Under the pieces are notes generated by a model, which saw only the letters and a program-made list of their open reading frames with translations, had not been told where the DNA came from and ran no database searches. This document shows positions 1 to 6,732 of a stretch of DNA of 14,970 bases, piece by piece. The position numbers and the translations under genes are program-made. The stretch covers positions 1-14,970 of the forward strand of contig DLME01000301.1 of assembly GCA_002479215.1 (NCBI GenBank). Reading direction: 5' to 3'. This DNA is from Syntrophaceae bacterium UBA7544. Its GTDB lineage: Bacteria > Desulfobacterota > Syntrophia > Syntrophales > Smithellaceae. Numbering within the stretch: the stretch's first letter is position 1; each line of letters opens with the position of its first letter.

Positions 1-181
1 TGAACTCTAACTTAACATGTGGTACAAGTATCGGAGACAGATCAGGGCTACCGGGATTTACTGCAGATGTCTTAGCAGAAAACAAACCAATGCTTCACGT
101 GTTTGAAAATGGGGGGGGGTCGATATCGTAAAGCATAATATCGCCGGCATCTATGAAATGACAATGACCTTCAAGGAATAA
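1..181 (+). CDS. 3' end of an unidentified gene, frame broken at a G9 run
   Basis: The window opens inside a coding region. One frame is open from base 3 and encodes a peptide containing CGTSIGDRSGLPGF and KPMLHVFEN before stopping at 126-128. The frame shifted by one base, from about 119, reads DIVKHNIAGIYEMTMTFKE and ends at TAA 179-181, two bases before the start of the next gene. The switch falls exactly on the nine Gs at 111-119. Ten Gs would join both parts into one protein tail of about 60 residues. This is therefore either a real frameshift or a homopolymer sequencing or assembly error. The close spacing suggests co-transcription with the CoA synthetase downstream. I do not recognise the family from this tail. 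That it is coding at all is inferred from protein-like composition in both halves and from the tight junction. Confidence 0.55.
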
Positions 182-183
182 AT

Positions 184-2319
184 ATGACGAATCATGATGC
201 TGAAAACATCAAATATCTTTTTGAACCCGCATCTTTGGCTATTATCGGCGCCTCCAGGGATAAAAACAAGATAGGTCACGCAGTTTTGCAAAATATCATT
301 GCCGGCGGCTATACGGGGAAAATTTATCCTGTGAACCCAAGTGGTGGAGAAATCGAAGGAATACCCGTTTTTCGAAGCATCCTTGGTATCGATGATACCA
401 TTGATATGGTATGTATCACCATCCCTGCGGAACTTGTCTATAATACGATCGTCCAGTGCGCTGAAAAAAAAGTCAAGCACGCTATTATTATCACTTCCGG
501 TTTTTCCGAAATCGGAAATTTTGAAGAAGAAAAAAAAATCGCCGATTATGCCCGCTCCAAAGGGATGCGGATTCTTGGCCCCAATGTGTTTGGCGTCTAT
601 TCCTCTCAGGTCTGTTTAAACGCCACGTTCGTCTCCGGCGATATCCCGTCAGGTCATCTGGCCATGATTACCCAGAGCGGTGCGCTCGGGCTGACGCTAA
701 TTGGTCAGGCTTCTGTTGAAAATATTGGCTTATCTGCCATTGTTTCCGTCGGGAATAAGTCGGACATTGATGAGTCTGATCTTCTGACCTATCTTTGTGA
801 TCATGTGACCACCCGTATCATTCTCATGTACATTGAAGGCGTGCGGGATGGCGAGAAATTCATCCAGGCCGTCAGAAAAACCACCCGGAAAAAGCCGGTG
901 GTGGTGATCAAGTCCGGCCGTTCTGAGAAAGGCGCCAGGGCGGCCGCATCCCATACCGGTTCGCTGGCCGGTTCGGATGAGGTCTTTGACGATGTAATCC
1001 GCCAGTGCGGTGCGCTCCGGGCGGAAAGCACCAAAGAGGCTTTTAACTGGGCGATGATCCTGGCGGGCAACCCGCTTCCCAAAGGAGGGAACACGGTCAT
1101 CATTACCAATGGCGGGGGTGCCGGTGTAATGGCGACGGACGCCTGTGAGAAATATGGCGTTAGTCTTTATGACGATCCTCAAAATCTGAAAAGTGTTTTT
1201 TCTCCCGTCATTCCTACATTTGGATCCACCAAGAATCCGATTGATATTACCGGTCAGGCGGCGGCTGTCGATTATACAAAAGCTTTTGATGCGGCCCTTG
1301 CCGATGACAACATTCATACGGTTTTCGGCATCTATTGCGAATCGGCTCTTTCACCTTCCGTGGATCTTGGAACCATCATCGAGAAGAACTTCCTTAAATA
1401 CAAATCCCGAGGAAAGCTCATCGTGTTTTCACTTTTCGGTGGTCAACAAACGGCGGATTATGTGGTTTCAGCGAAGAAAAGAGGTGTTCCCGTTTCCGAT
1501 GATGTTTATGACACAGCTTCCTCGCTGGGAGCGATGTATCGATATAAAGAATATCTAGAAAGTCATTCGGATTCGGATAATATTTCCGATACCATACTGG
1601 ATAGGGCTTCCATAACGGCCATTGTAGCTGCTGCAAGAAAGAATGACCGGTTCTTCCTGCTGGCTCACGAAGCCCAGAAAATCATGGATATAGCGGGTAT
1701 CCCCATTCCGAGAAGCATTCAGGCCCAGACGATCAAGGGTGCGGTTGAGGCGGCCGTCACCATCGGTTATCCTGTGGTCATGAAAGTTGTTTCCAAGGAC
1801 ATCATCCACAAGAGTGATGTCGGCGGGATTGCCCTGAACCTGGAAAATGAGGGTGAGGTTGTCGACGCCTATGGTGTTATTCTGCGCAACTGCAAGGCAC
1901 ATATTCCCCACGCTCTGATTGACGGGGTCGATATTTCGGAAATGGTTAAACCCGGAACGGAACTGATTGTGGGTGCCAGAATCGATCAGACCTTCGGGCC
2001 GATGATTATGATCGGCTTGGGCGGGATCTATGTCGAAGTCATGAAAGACGTTTCTTTCCGGTCACTCCCCGTCAATGCGGGGGATATTAGCAGCATGATT
2101 AAAGAACTCCGTTCTTATCCGTTACTCCTCGGGGTGCGGGGAGAAAAAATGAAGGATGTAGCCGCTGTCGTGAATGTCGTCACCATACTGGGAGCCATTC
2201 TTCGTCACTGCCAGGGAATTTCAGACATTGAAATTAATCCGCTGGTCGTTTATGAACAGGGTGATGGTGTGAGAGCTGTGGATATACGAATCATCCTTAC
2301 AAAAAATGAAAAGAGGTGA
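184..2319 (+). CDS. Acetate/acyl-CoA ligase, ADP (NDP)-forming, fused alpha-beta type
   Basis: This 711-aa cytoplasmic enzyme interconverts an acyl-CoA plus ADP and phosphate with the free acid, CoA and ATP. In anaerobes that gives ATP by substrate-level phosphorylation. Domain order fits the fused single-chain form: CoA-binding Rossmann domain (about 8-135, with LAIIGASRDKNKIGH), two succinyl-CoA-ligase-like flavodoxin domains (about 150-460), and a C-terminal ATP-grasp domain (about 485-705, with KVVSKDIIHKSDVGG and EINPLVV). The motif ASHTGSLAG places His257 where the family carries its phosphohistidine, so the protein looks active. Length matches the family norm of about 700. The start at 184 has an AAGGA upstream and begins right after the preceding stop. 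The stop overlaps a GTG of the next gene's frame, so the two are coupled. Substrate (acetate, propionate, butyrate or aryl acid) cannot be read from the sequence. Confidence 0.93.
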   Translation: MTNHDAENIKYLFEPASLAIIGASRDKNKIGHAVLQNIIAGGYTGKIYPVNPSGGEIEGIPVFRSILGIDDTIDMVCITIPAELVYNTIVQCAEKKVKHAIIITSGFSEIGNFEEEKKIADYARSKGMRILGPNVFGVYSSQVCLNATFVSGDIPSGHLAMITQSGALGLTLIGQASVENIGLSAIVSVGNKSDIDESDLLTYLCDHVTTRIILMYIEGVRDGEKFIQAVRKTTRKKPVVVIKSGRSEKGARAAASHTGSLAGSDEVFDDVIRQCGALRAESTKEAFNWAMILAGNPLPKGGNTVIITNGGGAGVMATDACEKYGVSLYDDPQNLKSVFSPVIPTFGSTKNPIDITGQAAAVDYTKAFDAALADDNIHTVFGIYCESALSPSVDLGTIIEKNFLKYKSRGKLIVFSLFGGQQTADYVVSAKKRGVPVSDDVYDTASSLGAMYRYKEYLESHSDSDNISDTILDRASITAIVAAARKNDRFFLLAHEAQKIMDIAGIPIPRSIQAQTIKGAVEAAVTIGYPVVMKVVSKDIIHKSDVGGIALNLENEGEVVDAYGVILRNCKAHIPHALIDGVDISEMVKPGTELIVGARIDQTFGPMIMIGLGGIYVEVMKDVSFRSLPVNAGDISSMIKELRSYPLLLGVRGEKMKDVAAVVNVVTILGAILRHCQGISDIEINPLVVYEQGDGVRAVDIRIILTKNEKR

Positions 2320-2324
2320 AACCG

Positions 2325-3374
2325 ATGGATAAATTTGTCATCACGTCTATGCGACAGGGTGCAGGTAAAACGAGCCTGATCATTGGTCTGGCCAGGACAT
2401 TGAACAAAAAAATAGGCTATCTGAAACCTTTTGGTGCAAGATTACTTTACAAGAAAAAGCAACTCTGGGACTATGATGCTGCACTCATGACCCATATCTT
2501 CAATCTCGAAGAGAATCCGGAAGACATGAGCATCGGTTTTCATCATTCCAAGCTCCTCTATTCCCTGGATGAAAAAGCTACAGAGGCAAAACTCCTGAAA
2601 GCCTTAGATCATATCGGTAAAAATAAGGACCTGATATTCGTGGAAGCGGGAAAGGATATCTTTTATGGCACATCGGTCTACCTTGACGCCATCTCCCTGA
2701 CAAAGATTGTGGAAGGACAGCTCCTAATCATGGTAAGTGGCGATGAGGATACCATTATCGATGATATGAGTTTCCTCAAGAAGTATATCCGGTTAGATGG
2801 TTTTCATTTCATGGGGGTTGTCATCAATAAAGTCGTCAATATCGACGATTTTAACGATGTCTACCTGCCCAGGATTCGTCAAATGGGCATTCCGGTGCTG
2901 GGTGTCGTCCCTTCTTTTCCTGAGCTGACCTATTTTACTGCCCGATATCTTGCGGATCGGATGTTTGCAAAAGTCCTGGCCGGTGAGTCCGGCTTGAACC
3001 GTCAGGTCAGAAACATTGTCGTGGGCTCCATGGGAGGAGATTCAGCGACGAAAAGTCCTCTGTTTCAGGATCATCATCAAGTCGTCATTGCCAGCGGAGA
3101 CCGCAGTGATTTGATCCTGATGTCACTTGAAAACAATGTGGCCGCCATAATCCTGTCCAATAATATCGTGCCTTCACCGGTCATCCTTTCGAAAGCTGAA
3201 ACTTTAGGGATTCCCCTGTTGCTGGTCTCTACCGATACCCATGAGACTGCGAGGCAGATCGACGGGATTGAACCCCTGCCGACTAAGGATGATATAGAAA
3301 AAATCAACATAATAGAAAAAATGGTGACAGATCACGTTGATCTGAAGGCGTTTACAAAAAGCGCTAAAGCGTAA
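2325..3374 (+). CDS. BioD-like P-loop ATPase with C-terminal DRTGG domain
   Basis: The protein has 349 aa from ATG 2325. I prefer this start to GTG 2316 because AGAGGTG (2312-2318) sits six bases ahead of it. The N-terminal half resembles the dethiobiotin synthetase/CobQ P-loop fold: Walker A GAGKTS at residues 12-17, a VEAGKD segment near 107, and VVINKV near 165, the usual base-recognition strand. The C-terminal part (about 215-325) contains IASGDRSDLIL and IPLLLVSTDT and matches the DRTGG domain, which also occurs in the N-terminal region of some long phosphotransacetylases. Here the phosphotransacetylase catalytic domain is absent. The gene follows the ADP-forming CoA ligase with its ribosome binding site inside the ligase's last codons, so the two are probably made together. 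A regulatory or energy-sensing role in acyl-CoA/acyl-phosphate metabolism is inference. No biochemical activity is established for this stand-alone architecture as far as I know. Confidence 0.8.
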   Translation: MDKFVITSMRQGAGKTSLIIGLARTLNKKIGYLKPFGARLLYKKKQLWDYDAALMTHIFNLEENPEDMSIGFHHSKLLYSLDEKATEAKLLKALDHIGKNKDLIFVEAGKDIFYGTSVYLDAISLTKIVEGQLLIMVSGDEDTIIDDMSFLKKYIRLDGFHFMGVVINKVVNIDDFNDVYLPRIRQMGIPVLGVVPSFPELTYFTARYLADRMFAKVLAGESGLNRQVRNIVVGSMGGDSATKSPLFQDHHQVVIASGDRSDLILMSLENNVAAIILSNNIVPSPVILSKAETLGIPLLLVSTDTHETARQIDGIEPLPTKDDIEKINIIEKMVTDHVDLKAFTKSAKA

Positions 3375-3409
3375 ATTGCGATTGTTTGAGGCGTATAATA
3401 GCTTATTTC

Positions 3410-3438
3410 TTGAAATAGAAATCTGCTCCCTGTATAAG
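3410..3438 (+). promoter_or_regulatory. Candidate sigma70 promoter for the cytidylate-kinase-like gene
   Basis: TTGAAA (3410-3415) and TATAAG (3433-3438) are separated by 17 bases in the gap between the DRTGG gene and the kinase-like gene. Each box departs from consensus by one base. The kinase-like gene could therefore be transcribed separately as well as by read-through. Not tested; AT-rich gaps produce such matches by chance. Confidence 0.45.
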
Positions 3439-3513
3439 AAAGCCCGCTAAATGCGGATTGAATTGACAAACATCGTGAAGATTAAAAATAGAGAGAATCA
3501 ACAAGGAGACGTC

Positions 3514-4218
3514 ATGGAAACATTTAAATCACAGGAAGCCTTCGTGGAGAAAATTATCGCTGCGCAAGTAAAAAAATGGGAGTTGAATAAAAAAAAGAAA
3601 TATAAAAAACGCCTCCGTCCCGTGATTACCATTTCAAGATTACCGGGAAGCGGTGCGGATACGCTGGCGAAGCAACTGTCGAAAGATTTAAATATCGATC
3701 TTTTCGACAATGAAATTGTGGAAGAGGTAGCGAAGAGCGCCCATGTGAGTGAGGCCGTGATTGCCACCCTAGATGAACAGGATCGTTCTATGCTGGATGA
3801 CTGGATCGGCGCTATTGAAAAAAAACTACATCTCTGGCCCGATGAATATCTTCTTCATCTTACAAAAGTTGTCGGCGCCATAGCGGCGCATGGTCATGCA
3901 ATCATCGTCGGGAGAGGGACCGGGTATATCTTGCCCAGCGAGATCTGTCTCCGCCTGCTCATTGTCGCACCCATGGACGTCAGAGTCCGCAATGTCATGT
4001 ATGCCTATGATGTGACCTATGAAGAGGCGGAAAAAAGGATCATTAAAACCGAGAAGGATCGGATGGCCTTTATTAAAAAATACTTTAATGCCGAGTTGGA
4101 TGATCCTGTTAATTACGACCTGACGCTTAATACAGCCCATTACAACGTAGAGGCAGCCGTGAATATCGTTAAGGAAGCCTTCAATTCTCGACCGTGGTAT
4201 GATTATTCAATAAGATAA
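3514..4218 (+). CDS. Cytidylate-kinase-like P-loop protein
   Basis: This protein has 234 aa. ATG 3514 is chosen over the in-frame ATG 3451 because AAGGAG (3503-3508) lies five bases before it and similarity begins after it. A charged, lysine-rich N-terminus (about 1-35) leads into a nucleotide-binding loop in ITISRLPGSGADTLAKQL (about 38-55). There follow IIVGRGTGYIL (about 130-140) and a lid-like segment EKDRMAFIKKYF (about 180-191). These are features of the cytidylate kinase-like family (Pfam Cytidylate_kin2). This is not the canonical Cmk of CMP phosphorylation, and members of the family are found next to unrelated genes, so the substrate is unknown. Placement after the CoA ligase and DRTGG genes and before a strong terminator makes it the last gene of that block. 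Family call firm, function open. Confidence 0.8.
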   Translation: METFKSQEAFVEKIIAAQVKKWELNKKKKYKKRLRPVITISRLPGSGADTLAKQLSKDLNIDLFDNEIVEEVAKSAHVSEAVIATLDEQDRSMLDDWIGAIEKKLHLWPDEYLLHLTKVVGAIAAHGHAIIVGRGTGYILPSEICLRLLIVAPMDVRVRNVMYAYDVTYEEAEKRIIKTEKDRMAFIKKYFNAELDDPVNYDLTLNTAHYNVEAAVNIVKEAFNSRPWYDYSIR

Positions 4219-4256
4219 CCTTGAAGCAACGAACGTTAAACTGCTGTTACACTGTA

Positions 4257-4291
4257 GGGGGCAAATTCTATAATTTGCCCCCTGTTTTTTT
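4257..4291 (+). terminator. Rho-independent terminator
   Basis: A perfect 11-bp stem (4257-4267 pairs with 4272-4282) with a four-base loop CTAT is followed by TG and seven Ts. It lies 38 bp after the kinase-like gene and ends the left operon. Confidence 0.93.
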
Positions 4292-4512
4292 GTTTCATAA
4301 ACAATCAGACACATGGAGGGAAATCTTTAATTAGTCCGTCCCGAATAGTGCGGAAGGATTGAAACAACTGTTTCCAATATGTCCACCAACAATGTTTGTT
4401 CAATTAATCTGTGTAATTTCTTCTTTTAAAAAAAATGAATAGTGATATTATGATATCCAAATCATCGGAAAAACCGTTGTTAGAATATTAATTGTTAGCA
4501 GGAAGATGTGAC
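4292..4512. other. Intergenic region upstream of the broken two-gene unit
   Basis: No gene is supported here. A short hairpin is present: ATTGAAAC (4358-4365) pairs with GTTTC and AAT (4370-4378) with one bulged base. The stretch from 4420 to 4490 is AT-rich and probably contains the promoter for the next gene, but no box pair is good enough to name. Confidence 0.4.
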
Positions 4513-5161
4513 ATGGCAACCTTGGAACAAGTCCAGTATTGGCTTGAGGAGTTAGAACACAACAGTATTGATTCCCCGAGATGGAATCAAGAGAAACATG
4601 TGTTCGAGTACGGCGAGGTTACAATTGAAGTCGTGGCCTTCCTCAAGTTAGTTCGAGCAGTCCAAAGTCTACGATTTCTACAAGTTCTTTGCGAGAATGG
4701 ACTGTTTATTGATTTCTCCACCATAATCAGGTGCATAACAGACTGCCTAAATGAGGTTTACTTTCTGCTTGAGACGTATCCCCAGCAATCTTCCAATGTA
4801 AAAAAATTTATCCCCAAGCACCGATATTGTGGAAACAAAGAAAATCCAGAATTCGAGAGCGCGTGCCCTTGGTAAGAGTACTGACTTTAATAAATCTCAA
4901 GAGCACATAAAGCGAATCTTCAAAACCTTCTCAGGGTATATTCACTCGAATTACTCCCATATCATGCAGATATACGGTGGTAAGCCCACAGATTTACGCT
5001 TTCAACTGTCTGGAGTATCAAGCCGTAATCAAAAGTTACAGCACTCACAGTTTATAGGCGAGATGGTAAATATGACCGCGTTCACCATAGCTTTTATGGC
5101 TGAGAAGTTGAATTTGGGGCAATTAGAGAAAGACATTCTGACTTTCTTACATAAGGAGTAG
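4513..5161 (+). pseudogene. Hypothetical protein of about 216 residues, interrupted by a frameshift
   Basis: Two overlapping reading frames encode the halves of one protein. The first starts at ATG 4513 (GGAAG at 4501-4505 ahead of it) and ends at TAA 4873-4875 after a likely foreign tail. The second is open from before 4829 to TAG 5159-5161 and contains FKTFSGYIHSNYSHIMQIYG. Moving from the first frame to the second needs one extra base to be skipped, most plausibly near 4840-4870, or at the A7 run 4800-4806. The C-terminal motif (SGYxHxxYxHIMxxYGG-like) resembles, from memory, a family of uncharacterised bacterial proteins. I cannot name it or assign a function. The protein is mostly helical, with no signal peptide or membrane segment. 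It is either decayed or a sequencing error. The intact gene two bases downstream shares its ribosome binding context, so the two form one unit. Confidence 0.6.
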
Positions 5162-5163
5162 CA

Positions 5164-5655
5164 ATGAAACTGACAGACTACCAGATCGAACGAATCAAAC
5201 GGTTTTTCACCGCCGTTACTGCTCTTTCCACCAATTCTGAAATACGTCTCAACCCAAACCAAGCAAAAATAGCTTTGGAAGCGTTTATGGACCCCGTTAA
5301 GACTCCGGCTAAAGAACTTCCTGCTGTTGATTTACTCGATACGCAAGTTGCTTTCTTCAAACTTCTTTCCGCACATAGCGCTAGGAAAAAAGGTGCTAAG
5401 AAATTCTTCCTGATCTTGGTGCTGACCTCATTCGTAATCGGTTGTTATGTCGCTTATCAAAACGGAATAGAGTCAGGTTTATTTACATTGGTTGGTTGCT
5501 TGATCATCTCTTTCATTATTAACCTTATCGTTGCAAAGTTCTATGTTTGGAAAGCCTTCAGTCCACTAAAATACGGCCTAACTCACATAGAAGTGCAGTT
5601 CGCCCTAGATGCAATAATCGCAGATCCGAAGTGGCCACAAAATACCGAAAGTTAG
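5164..5655 (+). CDS. Hypothetical protein with two transmembrane helices
   Basis: This 163-aa protein of unknown family starts two bases after the stop of the frameshifted gene. AAGGAG (5153-5158) lies inside the end of that gene, so translation of the pair is probably coupled. Residues 1-75 are soluble and helical. Residues about 81-98 (from FFLILVLTS) and about 105-126 (LFTLVGCL...) are hydrophobic, with Lys-rich flanks at 75-80 (RKKGAKK) and a short polar turn between them. This suggests a hairpin in the inner membrane with both long ends in the cytoplasm. No catalytic motif is visible. Two-gene units of a soluble protein and a small membrane protein occur among effector and defence modules, but nothing here shows such a role. 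Confidence 0.7.
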   Translation: MKLTDYQIERIKRFFTAVTALSTNSEIRLNPNQAKIALEAFMDPVKTPAKELPAVDLLDTQVAFFKLLSAHSARKKGAKKFFLILVLTSFVIGCYVAYQNGIESGLFTLVGCLIISFIINLIVAKFYVWKAFSPLKYGLTHIEVQFALDAIIADPKWPQNTES

Positions 5656-5915
5656 AAGTTCCTCTGAAATGAGGTATCTCCTAACCAGCAGGTGAACCGG
5701 CCGGTGTCATGCAAACTGTTTTTATATTTCACAAAGCGGGTAATCTCGGCGCCACGATTACCTCAATACGTTGGCCATAAAAAACTATTTCAGTGGTCAG
5801 CATTTCAAATGGTAATCATCAACCTTCTTAGCTCAAGCAGGCTAAGACTTTGTAGGTGTAATCAACAGTGGAATCTGACCCTGATTTGATAACATCCTTC
5901 TATCCAGGCAACTTT
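5656..5915. other. Non-coding stretch, possibly decayed mobile-element sequence
   Basis: No convincing gene is present; a 65-codon open frame from 5692 has no ribosome binding site and no protein-like features. The DNA contains a 7-bp inverted repeat (GGTAATC 5739-5745, GATTACC 5756-5762), a 6-bp one (CTTAGC/GCTAAG near 5828-5847), and a phrase near 5870-5885 (GTGGAATCTGACCCTGA) of a type I associate with the edges of transposase genes. The last point is memory-based and weak. Confidence 0.3.
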
Positions 5916-6680
5916 TTATCCCAAAACAAAACATCTCATCGAAATGGTATTATTTTGATAGCCCTCATGGACGAATCTAAGCTTATCATTTTTTTGTTGC
6001 ATACCAATTATATAGAGCATCGGCAGATAATGATCTAAGGTAGGAATGGCCTTTCTTATGCTAGTATCTAGCTTTTGATAATCAATCAGGTCAGCATGGT
6101 TTTTTTCTAATAAACAACGTTTGATTTTTTCATCAATTTCTACAACCCAATCATCCGATGGGGCGTCGGTATCGTAATCCATCAACCTCAAATTATGGAC
6201 CATGTTCCCACTACCGATAATCAAGATTCCCTTGCTTCTTAAATCAGCAAGTTGTTTTCCCAGATTGTAATGAAAGGCCGCATCTTTAGTCATATCCAGG
6301 CTCATTTCATACACAGGCATGTCGCCTTGCGGATACATATGTTTTAACACTGCCCAAGAGGCGTGATCCAAGCCCCATTCATCAGAACAGTTTATTTCTA
6401 TGCCTTTGACCGTTTTTTTCGTCATAGCCGCATGCTTTGGTGAACCAACGCAACCATATTTAAAATCATACAACTCTGCGGGGAAGCCATAGAAATCATA
6501 AATTTGTTGCGGCCTCTCCATGCAGGTGACAAAAGTGCCTCTGGTCAGCCAATGCGCGGATATAACCATAATGGCTTCCGGTTGAGGAAGTTTTTTCCCC
6601 AGTTCACTCAGGTGTTTGGTAAAATCATTCTTCAAGATGATATTCATCGGGGAGCCATGACCGATGAATACAGCGGGCAT
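5916..6680 (-). CDS. ygiD: LigB-family extradiol dioxygenase (4,5-DOPA dioxygenase, YgiD-like)
   Basis: This 254-aa cytoplasmic metalloenzyme belongs to the class III extradiol ring-cleavage family, which opens catechol-type rings such as DOPA with O2. Family hallmarks are present throughout: FIGHGSPMN at the N-terminus (His8), VISAHW (His43), GLDHASW (His106), GSGNMVHNL (His162) and LDHYLPMLY (His217). His8, His43 and His217 fit the usual metal site. Length is close to the family's 260-270. The start at 6680 places HGSP eight residues in, as expected, though the frame stays open further upstream with no other ATG, and the ribosome site (GGAA) is weak. It follows the nucleotidase gene by 52 bp on the same strand and is probably co-transcribed. 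An O2-dependent enzyme is odd for an anaerobe. It may act in detoxification or on another substrate. Confidence 0.88.
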   Translation of the reverse strand: MPAVFIGHGSPMNIILKNDFTKHLSELGKKLPQPEAIMVISAHWLTRGTFVTCMERPQQIYDFYGFPAELYDFKYGCVGSPKHAAMTKKTVKGIEINCSDEWGLDHASWAVLKHMYPQGDMPVYEMSLDMTKDAAFHYNLGKQLADLRSKGILIIGSGNMVHNLRLMDYDTDAPSDDWVVEIDEKIKRCLLEKNHADLIDYQKLDTSIRKAIPTLDHYLPMLYIIGMQQKNDKLRFVHEGYQNNTISMRCFVLG

Positions 6681-6732
6681 ATGCTTTTCCGTAGTTTTAT
6701 CACTCCAAAATTGCCCTCGGAGAGCAATGTTT

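Noticed and set aside
730..1317. 195-codon minus-strand frame inside the CoA ligase gene.
   Set aside because: It is antisense to a full-length, motif-complete enzyme gene and has no features of its own.
3451..3513. Earlier in-frame ATG for the cytidylate-kinase-like gene.
   Set aside because: It lacks a ribosome site and follows the candidate promoter too closely; ATG 3514 has AAGGAG five bases upstream.
4334..4365. A stretch ending GGATTGAAAC that resembles the 3' end of a CRISPR repeat.
   Set aside because: There is only one copy, no second unit at the expected 60-75 bp spacing and no cas gene in the window. The ATTGAAAC end is also explained as one arm of a local hairpin with 4370-4378.
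5692..5889. 65-codon open frame on the plus strand.
   Set aside because: It has no ribosome binding site and no recognisable protein features, and lies in sequence that looks decayed.
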